Assembly: GCF_035046485.1 (NCBI RefSeq)
Contig: NC_085136.1
Coordinates: forward strand, 328,192,227 to 328,256,226
From: Aedes albopictus
Taxonomy: Eukaryota; Arthropoda; Insecta; Diptera; Culicidae
Length of the DNA stretch: 64,000 bases
Reading direction: 5' to 3'
Below are positions 54,975 to 64,000 of this stretch, piece after piece. A program made the translations under genes and the position numbers. Position 1 is the stretch's first letter, and the number at the start of each line of letters is the position of its first letter. Below the pieces are notes generated by a model. That model was not told where the DNA came from and did no database searches. It was given only the letters and a program-made list of their open reading frames with translations.

Positions 54975-57900
54975 TCAAATTCTGACATCAACACGTTTCA
55001 AAAACTGGTAAATAAGATCCATGTACTCCAAATCAAGGCCTGCCAACACTTCTCTAACGGGTTTCTGTTGTTTTCCTCGGACCCGGAGAGTTTCATACAG
55101 CTCAGATCTGACTTCACGATGCTCATCGCATCCCCACACGACATGTTCGATATCCTGGTAAGCCACGCCGCAGACACAGAGATTGCTTTCCGAGAGCCCA
55201 ATACGGAAGGTATGTGCGTTTAACAAATAGTGGTTGGACATCAGCCGACACATTACACGAATGAAATCGCGGCCTAAATCCAACCCTTTGAACCATGGCT
55301 TCTTCGATACCTGCGGAATGATGGAGTGCAACCATCTACCCATCTCTCCATCTCTCCATTTGTGTTGCCAGCTGATCAAGGTCTCCTGACGGGCTAATGC
55401 AAAAAATTCGTCGAAGGCAATTTGACGCTCGTAAATATCGCCTTCGCTAGCGCCCACCTTAGCCAGAGAGTCCGCTTTCTCATTACCCGGAATTGAGCAA
55501 TGTGAAGGGACCCAAGCTATGGTGATGGTGTATGAGCGTTTGGACAAAGCACTCAAGACTTGGCGAATTCCATTCAGGAAGTACGCTGAGTGCTTCATCA
55601 GTTTCATTGACCGAACAGCCTCCAGAGAACTTAGACTGTCGGTAAAAATGAAGTAGTGCTCAGGTGGGAGAGTGCGAATGTACTCTAAGGTGTAGTATAT
55701 AGCCGCTAGCTCAGCAATGTATACCGAGCATGGCTTTTGAAGCATGAAGGTGGCGCTATGAAATTCGTTGTAGACACCGAAACCAGTCGAATCATCGGTT
55801 TTCGAACCATCTGTGAAAAACTGTCTGTCCCCGCTAACATGCCCGAACTTACTTGCAAAAATTTGTGGAATACACACGGAACGAAAAGATTCTGGTATTC
55901 CGGTGATCTCATCCTTCATGGACAGATCAAAATCCACAGAGGAACTGTCGAAGTCTGAGAAGTTATCACGATTGGTGTTAACCGGAGATGGGCTTACCTC
56001 CAACGTCATGTACCAGTAGTACACACTCATAAAACGAGTTTGAGGGTTCTGTGCAAGCAGCTTTTCGAAGTTTTCAATGACCAATGGATTCACAACCTCG
56101 CATCGGATGAGGAACCGGAACGATAACTCCGCAAAGCGGTCTGTCAGAGGCTGTACACCAGCAAGTACCTCTAAGCTCATAGTGTGAGTTGAGTTCATGC
56201 AACCTAACGCGATCCGAAGGCAACGGTACTGAACCCGTTGAATCTTCAGTAAGTGTGTTTTCGCCGCGGATTGAAAACAGAAGCTACCGTATTCTAAAAC
56301 CGACAGAATGGTTGTTTGGTACAGCCTGATCAGATCTTCCGGGTGTGCTCCCCACCATGTTCCGGTAATAGTTCGCATAAAATTGATTCGCTTTTGGCAT
56401 TTTTGTATCAGATACACAATGTGCTTCCCCCAGGTGCATTTAGAGTCGAACCAGAGACCAAGATATTGAGAAGACATGCTATGAGTGATTGTCTTACCCA
56501 TCAGAACGAGCGGAAACTTAGCCGGTTTGTGTTTTTTAGAAAAGACAACCATCTCAGTTTTCTCTGGAGAGAACTCGATACCCAGCATGAGAGCCCAAGT
56601 GGACAAATTGTCCAAAGTATCCTGTAATGGTCCTTGCAGATCAACTGCTATTGATCCCGTCACAGAAACAACACAGTCATCCGCAAGCTGTCTTAACGTG
56701 CAATTTTCCATGAGACAATCATCTATGTCTCTGACATAAAAATTGTAAAGAAGGGGGCTTAGACATGAACCCTGGGGGAGACCCATGTAACTAATTCGTG
56801 AAACTGTCAAGTCACCATGAGCAAATCTCATCTGCTTCTCAAACAGCAAATTATACAAAAAGTTGTTTAAAATTGGTGAAAGGCCACTTTCGTGGAGTTT
56901 GTCGGAAAGAACATCGACACAAACTGAATCAAAAGCCCCCTTAATATCCAAAAACACTGAGCCCATTTGCTGTTTTTGAGCAAAGGCAAGCTGAATTTCT
57001 GAAGAAAGTAACGCAAGACAGTCGATCGTTCCTTTGCCTCTGCGGAAACCAAATTGTGTATCTGACAACATGCCCTTCGATTCAACCCATTTGTCCAGTC
57101 GAAAGAGAATCATCTTCTCCAACAACTTCCGTAGGCAAGACAACATCGCGATTGGACGGTACGAGTTATGATCCGACGCGGGCTTCCCTGGTTTTTGAAT
57201 AGCTATCACTCTCACTTGCCTCCAATCATCCGGAACGATGTTGTTATCCAGGAACTGATTGAACAAGTTCAACAAGCGCCTCTTAGCGACGTCGGGGAGG
57301 TTTTTAAGCAAGTTGAACTTGATGCGATCCATCCCTGGAGCAGAATTGTTACATGAAAGGAGAGCAAGTGAGAATTCCACCATCGAAAACGGTCTATCCA
57401 TGTCATCCCTATCTTCGGAAACGTTACGAATTATTCGCTCCACGGGTACGGAATCTGGACAAACTTTTTTTGCGAACTTGAGAATCCACCGGGGAGAGCT
57501 TTCCCTATCCTCGTTAACCGACGACGCGTTACGCATTCTTCTCCCGACGTTCCAAAGAGTTTTCATCGAAGTCTCGCGCGACAAGCCCTCGACGAAGCGA
57601 CGCCAATAACCGCTTTTCTTCGCCTTGATCAAGTTCTTAAACTTGCGTTCAAGGGAAGTGTACCGCTCAAAGTTTTCGACCGTACCGCGTTTACGAAACT
57701 CTTTAAACGCCGCGGATTTCTCGCGATAGATTTCTGTACACTCACTGTCCCACCATGGATTGGGGGGTTTCCTACGAACCGACGGACCTGGTACTGGCCG
57801 ACGTTGTGCCTGAAGCGCGCTACCGATGATCAGTTCTGAGAGAAACTGATACTCTTCCCGCGGTGGAAGGACTTCTACAGATTGCACACCGTCGATGATT

Positions 57901-58691
57901 GCTTCCGCGTACTTCCCCCAGTCAATGTGTTTCGTGAGGTCATAGGTGATGTCAATAGATGGAGGCTGCTGTGGGCCATTGGAAATAGAAACAACGATCG
58001 GCAGATGATCACTACCATGGGGATCCTGGATAACCCTCCATGTGCACTCCAGCGATAGTGAGCTCGAACAGATTGAGAGGTCTAATCGGCTGTCTCTAGG
58101 ACTGCCATCTTTAGCTGGAGGTGCCACTCGCGTAACTTCCCCAGTGTTCAAAATTGTCATGTTGAAGTCGTCGCAGAGGTCATATATCAAAGATGAACGG
58201 CTATCATCGTACAGTTCCCCCCAGCCTGTACCATGGGAGTTAAAATCTCCCATCAGCAGCCGTGGCTCAGGCATAACCGAGCAGATGTGAGCGAGATCTC
58301 TGCGAGATATCGCAGTTCTCGGTGGAAGATAAATGGAGGCGAAACTTAGGCTTCTCCCCCGGATAGTCACTGCACATGCGACGGCTTCAATGCCTGTCAT
58401 CGGCTGTAAATCGACTCTATAAAATGAGTGCTGCTTTTTGATCCCTAAAAGCACCCCTCCATACGAGTCGGATCGATCAAGGCGGATGATATTGAAATCG
58501 GTAAAAGGTAGGGTCACATCAGGTGTCAGCCATGTTTCGGAGAGCGCAAAAACATCGCATTGTAAATTGCTAAGTAAAAATTTAAAAACGTCTAATTTCG
58601 GTACTATACTACGACAGTTCCAGTGTAGCACAGAAATCATATCTTCGACCTCGGGGGTTAAATTAGCCATCGAAAGATACGATTGTCGCAA
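54975..58691 (-). CDS. LINE ORF2: APE endonuclease, reverse transcriptase, RNase H
   Basis: 1238 codons. It nicks target DNA and copies its own RNA at the nick. Endonuclease (residues ~20-235): N25, E52 in SETW, MGDFN at 147-151, SRLDLS at 201-206 and SDH at 227-229. RT (~490-780): FLDIKGAFDSV (motif A, 580-590), MGLPQGSCLSPLLYN (motif B), LADD at 669-672 in place of the usual YADD. RNase H (~957-1080): TDGS (D961), E994, TDS (D1018), D1073. A C-terminal CCHC cluster lies at 1172-1188. The likely start is Met8 (58670), which overlaps the ORF1 stop as ATGGCTAA; the listed start lies 21 bp upstream. Confidence 0.95.
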   Translation of the reverse strand: MRQSYLSMANLTPEVEDMISVLHWNCRSIVPKLDVFKFLLSNLQCDVFALSETWLTPDVTLPFTDFNIIRLDRSDSYGGVLLGIKKQHSFYRVDLQPMTGIEAVACAVTIRGRSLSFASIYLPPRTAISRRDLAHICSVMPEPRLLMGDFNSHGTGWGELYDDSRSSLIYDLCDDFNMTILNTGEVTRVAPPAKDGSPRDSRLDLSICSSSLSLECTWRVIQDPHGSDHLPIVVSISNGPQQPPSIDITYDLTKHIDWGKYAEAIIDGVQSVEVLPPREEYQFLSELIIGSALQAQRRPVPGPSVRRKPPNPWWDSECTEIYREKSAAFKEFRKRGTVENFERYTSLERKFKNLIKAKKSGYWRRFVEGLSRETSMKTLWNVGRRMRNASSVNEDRESSPRWILKFAKKVCPDSVPVERIIRNVSEDRDDMDRPFSMVEFSLALLSCNNSAPGMDRIKFNLLKNLPDVAKRRLLNLFNQFLDNNIVPDDWRQVRVIAIQKPGKPASDHNSYRPIAMLSCLRKLLEKMILFRLDKWVESKGMLSDTQFGFRRGKGTIDCLALLSSEIQLAFAQKQQMGSVFLDIKGAFDSVCVDVLSDKLHESGLSPILNNFLYNLLFEKQMRFAHGDLTVSRISYMGLPQGSCLSPLLYNFYVRDIDDCLMENCTLRQLADDCVVSVTGSIAVDLQGPLQDTLDNLSTWALMLGIEFSPEKTEMVVFSKKHKPAKFPLVLMGKTITHSMSSQYLGLWFDSKCTWGKHIVYLIQKCQKRINFMRTITGTWWGAHPEDLIRLYQTTILSVLEYGSFCFQSAAKTHLLKIQRVQYRCLRIALGCMNSTHTMSLEVLAGVQPLTDRFAELSFRFLIRCEVVNPLVIENFEKLLAQNPQTRFMSVYYWYMTLEVSPSPVNTNRDNFSDFDSSSVDFDLSMKDEITGIPESFRSVCIPQIFASKFGHVSGDRQFFTDGSKTDDSTGFGVYNEFHSATFMLQKPCSVYIAELAAIYYTLEYIRTLPPEHYFIFTDSLSSLEAVRSMKLMKHSAYFLNGIRQVLSALSKRSYTITIAWVPSHCSIPGNEKADSLAKVGASEGDIYERQIAFDEFFALARQETLISWQHKWRDGEMGRWLHSIIPQVSKKPWFKGLDLGRDFIRVMCRLMSNHYLLNAHTFRIGLSESNLCVCGVAYQDIEHVVWGCDEHREVRSELYETLRVRGKQQKPVREVLAGLDLEYMDLIYQFLKRVDVRI

Positions 58692-60117
58692 GAAGAGGCA
58701 TTTTAGAAGCCAGCTGCTTCAAAAGAGGGGACACACAAGGAAGAAGTCCTTTAATAATGTTCTTCACTGAGTCGGGAGCATTGAAGAAGTTCAGAATGAT
58801 GTCTACGATGCCAGACAGCGTAAACATCGGAGCACCAAGGGGTTGTTCCTGGTTCTCTGAATGCTGTCCCTCTGGCTGAGAAGTCGAAAAAATTGGAACA
58901 TCTGGGATTTTTGATGTTCCTGGGAGCGAAGGAAAGTCCCGTTCATCTTGGATTTTGAATCCAGGAGGTGAACGTTTGGTGCCTTTCTTAACACTCCTAG
59001 AATTTGTCACGGTGGGTTGGGGGTCACTGCTAGGCAGATTCCGAGGTTTTTTGGTTGGTCTCTGGAGCCTCATCCGTTTCCTCGTTTCACCTTTGAAAAC
59101 AAAGGGAACCCCGTCTCCAACCTCAGAGTCAGAGCCCTGATCATCGAGAGACAAAGACGAGTAGATGTTGCGTGATTCAACGACCGGAGCAGCTTTCTTC
59201 AGCATCTCGGCGTAGCTTCGCCTTGAACGCTGCTGCAACGACCGTTTTTGATGTTGTTTTTGCTGTATGTACTTCGGGCAGACATTGAGATCATGTGGAC
59301 GGTCACTGCCACAATAAACACACTTGGGCGGCGTTTTACACGCACCGTCCACATGTCTCTCCCCGCATGTTGCACAGCGAGGTTTGTTGCCGCAGTACTG
59401 GGCAGTGTGGCCCAGCTGCTTGCAATTGGTGCAGTTCATAACCTTTGGTACATACAGCCGCACAGGTAGCCGAAGTTTGCCAATCACCAGCAGGTCTGGT
59501 AATGCTGATCCGGAGAAGGTCACACAAAACTCATCCGATGGTGTGTAAACCTTTTTCTCGCCCTCCTGGCAGACCGAATGCAGTTGCCGGCAGTCCAGTA
59601 TCTGGACAGGAGGAAGAGAAGGGTTCTTGAAGCGACCACAGCCTTGCATGATCGTTTCGCAGGTCAAAGATCCTTCGGCGACCTTCCCCGAGATCTCGAC
59701 CTGATGGCTTGGAATGTAAACGAAATATTCAAGTGTGAAGAGCTCATAGGCCACAATCTCATTAGCCTGCTTTCGGTCACCAACCGAAACCCGAAGCTTT
59801 CCTGTACCAACCATGTCAATGGCGATAACAGAAGAAAACCGCTTTGTCAAGTCCTTGCTAATCTGAACGGTGTTCAAACGTTTGCCTTTGGGTCGGAAGA
59901 AAACAACATATGGCCCGCCAAATTCGGGAGGGTAGGCCTTGAGGCGGGGGGACGTCGAAACAGATTTACTGTTGGTGTCCATTGCAGAAGCGTCAGGGTG
60001 AAGGGAGACAAAGGGATTAGCATTTACATCGCCATGTTGGCTCGAGCAATCCGATGCCAATAATGTAGCTTCGTTAATGCGGTACGACGTACCCCCGCCA
60101 TCTTCATCATCGCCCAT
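58663..60117 (-). CDS. LINE ORF1: Gag-like RNA-binding protein
   Basis: 484 codons. Packages element RNA into a ribonucleoprotein. An acidic N-terminus is followed by an RRM-like region (~68-140, YVVFFRPKG ... LRVSV) and three zinc knuckles at ~229-242 (CTNCKQLGHTAQYC), 248-260 (CATCGERHVDGAC) and 266-280 (CVYCGSDRPHDLNVC), then a Lys/Arg/Gln-rich stretch. Three knuckles are usual for I-type ORF1. The start ATG at 60117 follows a leader without a longer in-frame extension noted. Confidence 0.93.
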   Translation of the reverse strand: MGDDEDGGGTSYRINEATLLASDCSSQHGDVNANPFVSLHPDASAMDTNSKSVSTSPRLKAYPPEFGGPYVVFFRPKGKRLNTVQISKDLTKRFSSVIAIDMVGTGKLRVSVGDRKQANEIVAYELFTLEYFVYIPSHQVEISGKVAEGSLTCETIMQGCGRFKNPSLPPVQILDCRQLHSVCQEGEKKVYTPSDEFCVTFSGSALPDLLVIGKLRLPVRLYVPKVMNCTNCKQLGHTAQYCGNKPRCATCGERHVDGACKTPPKCVYCGSDRPHDLNVCPKYIQQKQHQKRSLQQRSRRSYAEMLKKAAPVVESRNIYSSLSLDDQGSDSEVGDGVPFVFKGETRKRMRLQRPTKKPRNLPSSDPQPTVTNSRSVKKGTKRSPPGFKIQDERDFPSLPGTSKIPDVPIFSTSQPEGQHSENQEQPLGAPMFTLSGIVDIILNFFNAPDSVKNIIKGLLPCVSPLLKQLASKMPLLATIVSFDG

Positions 60118-60771
60118 TGTGGTAGCTAACTACCACCACGGGGCACTCAAAAATTAACACTATCACGGGGACGAGGAATAATCGAAAAACAAGGGACAAA
60201 AATAACGCTACAGGAAAAGTGAGAAAAAAATGCTTATATACCAAATTAAATCTAATCAAAGAGTCAGTGGAGAGGGGGGAACAACGAAGGGTAACTTTAT
60301 GTACTTATCTTTGTGCACTCTGTATAGCCACAGGCTCGACGACGACAGCGATCGGATCGCCTGCACTGGGAAGAGGCGAGCTGCTGCTGAGCGCCCGTCA
60401 CGCTCTCTGCTCTTCTCTCGGTGGGCTGCTGCTGTCGACGACGATGAGCTTGGGTACTCACTGGAAGAACCCGATCACGGCCGCGCGAGCGGCGTGGTAT
60501 GCGGGGGGTGCTGCACTGCTGTGCTCGATAATCGGTCAATCCGCCACGTGATACAATAAAAACGTGAAATTTTCTCAAACTAACTGAACTTTTGCGGCAA
60601 AAATAGTGGCCTAGCCAACCGCACTCGTCCCACTAGGGATAACCACTTAAACACTTGATCACTCGGAAAACTATCGCTTTGGAAATTAGCTACCGAACTG
60701 GGAATATCTGGAGACAAACCGGACGAACGAAAAGTTGCGACTGTCTCACACGAACGCTCGCCAAAGAGTGA
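60118..60771 (-). promoter_or_regulatory. LINE 5' UTR with presumed internal promoter
   Basis: A 654-bp leader between the TSD and the ORF1 ATG. It is GC-rich near 60320-60500 (CGACGACAGCGATCGGATCG). LINEs of this type carry their promoter inside the leader; no TATA box is apparent, and I do not assign an exact start. Confidence 0.55.
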
Positions 60772-60782
60772 TTCAGGATATT

Positions 60783-61290
60783 CTCTCAAGATTTTCGCTG
60801 GGATTGCTCCATAGATTCAGAATACTGATTGATTGATTTGTCTTTATTAGAGAGACTTTCAGCCCATTCAGAATACTGTTGAAAATCCTCCAGAGGTCTC
60901 TCAATGATTCCTTTATGGATTGGATACCTCCATAACAATTTTTTGAAAGATTTTCGGGAATCCATCAGGAACGTTTTTTTTAGGATTCCTTCAAGCGTCA
61001 CTTCTTCTGCTACTCCAGCAGGGGTTTCACGTGATTCATCAAGAGATCACTTTAGACATTTTTTTAGGGATTTCCCCAAGGATTATTTCTGAAATTTCTT
61101 AAAAGTTTCATCCCGAACATTCTTTAGGGGTTCATCCTACATGTCCTGCAAAGGTTTCTTCTGTGGTTATATAAGGGATTTTACCCGATTCGTCGAGATG
61201 TTTCTCCGGAATCCTTATGCTTTCAATGATTTGTTCAAAATCCAGCCAGTATACTTTCAGGTAATTTTCCTGAATGTTTTTTTACGGATT
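60783..61290 (-). repeat. 12-bp-period array, continuation right of LINE
   Basis: CTTCAG orientation as at 53.6-54.5 kb (GGATTCCTTCAAGC, GGATTTCCCCAAGG). Includes the 38-bp retroposon tail at 60828-60865. Confidence 0.7.
60828..60865 (-). mobile_element. 38-bp retroposon tail with 13-bp TSD
   Basis: Minus strand: GGGCTGAAAGTCTCTCTAAT then AAAGACAAATCAATCAAT. Flanked by ATTCAGAATACTG at 60815-60827 and 60866-60878. Same family as 8292-8350. Confidence 0.8.
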
Positions 61291-62829
61291 TATCCTGGCA
61301 GTACCATGGGTATTGCCTGTTTTTTCTGTTTTAGTTTAGAATTGTCTACATAGATTATGAAGATTGATAGTTCAATAATGAAATGCAGTCTCATGTCTGC
61401 AAGGCATCTTGCTTGAAAACCATGCTACCTTTCACCTTTGTCTACTTTCTTATTTATCAAAAGCTATTTGCATGAGCTAAAATGTAACAATGGTATGGAA
61501 TTGGTGCTAAAATATGCTTCCAATAAACTATCAGGGCTTGGTAGCCCACATTGAATAGCTTTGCTGGAGCCACACTCCACGCTCTTTAATATATCCTACA
61601 TCACGAAAGCGACAATTTAGTTGGAAAAGAAAGCCTTTACTTCATACCTGTGGAAGTACCAGAATTCTATGAGATTCTGATGGGATGCAGACTGTGTTCC
61701 ATTAGGGTCGTAATGTCATGAGCAAGAAATTGAACAACAAGTAGAAGTATCAGGAGTCAAATTATACTAATATGGACAGTTAATCCTCACTACAGATTAT
61801 GAAACCTCAGAGGGTCATAAAGTCGGTTCAAAAACGTGGTATAAGTTCGGACCAGAAACTGATGTCGGCCCTGCTTTTTGGTAACCGGACAAAACATCTC
61901 CACCATACTACTGTCGAGTGTGGCAGCGAGGTCGCGTCATCCGACATCACTATCGGCGACAGTTGTTGCCTTGAGAATGCGCTGCAACATCAGCTCAGCC
62001 GTCATATATTATTTCGTTTTTTTCTTGCGAATTTTCCTGATATTTGAGCGAAAGATAATTATGAAAAATGGACATAGCTGAGTTGCATCTACCAACATCT
62101 GATCCCCAGCAGTGAGGATGCATTGTCTCATCACTGAAAGTGCCATACTGAAGGCCATTTTTAGCGTATTATTGTTGGGTCATACCAGAGGTGGTACGCA
62201 GGCCAAGGTCATAAAAAATCATCACCGCATCTCGTGCTCGCGCATTCTTTTGTAGAGGCACTTTACCTCCGTATAGGCGACGAACCCGCACAGATCCATC
62301 TGATGATGGCTGTGCCGTGCCATTATTGTTGTGAATTGTTGACCCGGCCTCGACCGGCGATGGTGGATGACAAATTTTTCGCCGGGCGTAAATTTATGAC
62401 CCCGCCGCTGGTTCGTGTATGCAGTTCCTAAACCGACTAGCAGCAGTCAGCCATAGAGCATGGAAAAGAGCAAGTGCTGCTGCTGCTGCATCCGAAATAA
62501 ATGGCAAATGGAAGTGAACAGCGAGTTTTATCTGATTTCCGCCGGAAGGAAAAAATATGTACGGATAGTGGCAATGGCCTTTGCCACTATGAATGTATGA
62601 AGTATATGAGTGCCATCATACTCCTCAACAGGATGGGACTATCTAAATGGGTGAAAGTTGAATAATCGATTTTTCTCTTGTTTGAAAGTATAATTTTAAG
62701 TGTTACAGGAATTTTTGTTGAAACCATATGATGACTGAAGAAGCACTAGCAGAACACTAAACAAATATCCAAAATCTGTAAAGTATCATTATCTCTAGTA
62801 TCGTCAGATCTACTGCAACTTCACAAGGT
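61291..62829. other. Non-repetitive island; no gene supported
   Basis: Mixed composition with GCTGCTGCTGCTG near 62477 and GC-rich stretches at 61900-62000 and 62230-62450. Frames up to 82 codons lack recognised domains. Candidate host DNA. Confidence 0.4.
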
Positions 62830-64000
62830 TCTCAACATATTCTAGTCGAATCTCTCCATTAATTCTGAAAAGAACTCTTTTTAATAAATGAATTATTTCT
62901 AAAATAAACCAAGAATCACACTGAAGATTCTAGTTCTTCTATACGAATCTCTTCAGGACTTCTAGATGAATCCTTATAGGAACGTATCCGCTTATCAATC
63001 TAGATGAATCCCTTCGAAGATTTTTGATGGATAAATCTAAGGATCCCAGACAAATATATCGTAGGATTTATGACAAACCTCTTAGGTTTTCGATGAAACT
63101 CTTATAAACAATCTTAAAAAATGTCTCCGTGTATTCTAGAATTAATTCTTCTGAATAATCTAAGGATTGTGAAAACATCCGTCTGGGAATTCCGATCCAC
63201 GGACCTACACGAAAATTCAAGAGAGTCAAGACGAATCGCTCGATTCGAGAAATCTAGGCGAATTTCTCCAGAGACGCCGGATGAATTTCTTCGGTAATTT
63301 TGATCGAATCTTTCAGGAATTCTTAAGGAATCCCCGATTGAAGTAATACCGGAAGAAATAACGTGAAGAAGTTCGTAAAGAATTGAAACGACAATTTTCT
63401 GAAGATATTCATTGGAAAAATATCTGAAGATACTCACTGGGAAACTCTTGATAGAATTTCTAAGAATCTCTTGGATATCTTCAGAAGGACTGCTGGAGCA
63501 ATCCTTGGAGAAATATCTGGAGAATAAAATGGAAAATCATTTGCAAATTTATGACGAAATTTTTTGATGAGTGCCTTTAAGAATCCGAGAAGAAATTCCA
63601 AATGGTATTCCTAGAAAAAAAATAAATCCTAGATGAGTTTGAGAGAATCTCTGCATGAGTTTCCATTAGATTTTCTGGAATAAATCCCGTCTGAATAACT
63701 GAAAAAAAAAATCATGCAGTAATTTATAAAACAAGTCCTGAGAAATTTCTGGTACGTTCTTTTTCTTTCGGTAATTTACAATGAAATCCTTGGATTTGTT
63801 CGTGTTGGAATACTTGTATGAATTCATGACGGGGCTAGAGAAATTTTCTTAAGAATGTGTACAAAAAGGCTAAGAAAAGGGAGAAATATCTTGAAGATTT
63901 TCAAAGGAATCCCTAGAAGATTCAATTAAGAGTTTCTTAAGAAATCATTGGAGAAATTTGTTAAAAAGGAATCCCTGGCGAAACGTCTTAAACCCTACGA
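62830..64000 (+). repeat. 12-bp-period array (CTGAAG orientation), runs to right edge
   Basis: Units such as GAATTTCTAAGA and GAAATATCTGGAG; some AGATGAATCTC-type variants at its left end. The 107-codon minus frame at 63114-63437 is a by-product. Confidence 0.65.

Larger units (their letters stand above)
54557..60771 (-). mobile_element. Full-length I-type non-LTR retrotransposon (LINE) with TSD
   Basis: About 6.2 kb. On the minus strand: 5' UTR (60771-60118), ORF1, ORF2, ~418-bp 3' UTR, then AATAAACGAATAAG and a poly(A) run at 54557. TTCAGGATATT on both sides (54546-54556 and 60772-60782) is the duplication. Two open frames, an endonuclease, RT and RNase H place it in the I superfamily (I or LOA type; mosquito families such as MosquI are candidates). 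Both ORFs look intact, so it may be mobile or recently so. Confidence 0.93.

Noticed and set aside
59578..60063. 161-codon plus frame opposite LINE ORF1
   Set aside because: Antisense shadow of an intact ORF1 with clear zinc knuckles.

Overview
The window looks like intergenic or intronic DNA from a large, transposon-rich mosquito genome, most probably Aedes (Ae. aegypti-like). This is inferred from tRNA-derived SINEs of the Feilai kind, a BEL/Pao element, an I-type LINE, many short inverted-repeat elements and AT-rich DNA. No bacterial feature is present, and no complete host protein-coding gene could be supported. Almost every coding region belongs to a mobile element, and most other open frames are by-products of short-period repeats that happen to lack stop codons.

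Layout. 1-4.95 kb: a BEL/Pao LTR retrotransposon on the minus strand. Its gag-pol frame is open from an ATG at 4475 to the left edge (1491 codons). 4.95-5.5 kb: a perfect 9-bp satellite. 6-8.3 kb: a degenerate 12-bp-period array. 8.5-10.5 kb: an element with subterminal inverted repeats, a hairpin, a microsatellite and internal ~150-bp tandem repeats, an architecture resembling Helentron-associated elements; a second copy lies in opposite orientation at 40.6-43.2 kb. 10.9-13 kb, 21-23.9 kb, 29.7-31.2 kb, 44.9-46.4 kb and 61.3-62.8 kb: non-repetitive islands that are the best candidates for host sequence. 14-20.3 kb, 23.9-28.5 kb, 34.6-39.6 kb, 46.9-54.5 kb and 60.8-64 kb: long degenerate arrays with 12-bp (A/T-rich) or ~11-bp (C/G-rich) periods that repeatedly switch strand. 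These arrays are the preferred landing sites of SINEs, hAT, PIF/Harbinger-like and Tc1 elements. 31.7-33.7 kb: a ~2-kb fold-back with ~860-bp arms. 54.56-60.77 kb: a full-length, apparently intact I-type LINE with ORF1, ORF2, a poly(A) tail and a matching target-site duplication (TSD).

The most notable points are: (1) the 12-bp and 11-bp arrays with dyad (minus-then-plus) organisation, one of them (34.5-39.7 kb) bounded by an inverted terminal motif, suggesting that at least some arrays are the bodies of large inverted-repeat elements; (2) an 856-bp TRIM-like LTR element with identical 191-bp LTRs and a CATGG duplication; (3) the modular tandem-repeat elements; (4) the large fold-back; (5) an intact LINE with an ATGGCTAA ORF1/ORF2 overlap; and (6) a Tc1 element with IR/DR ends and a decayed transposase.
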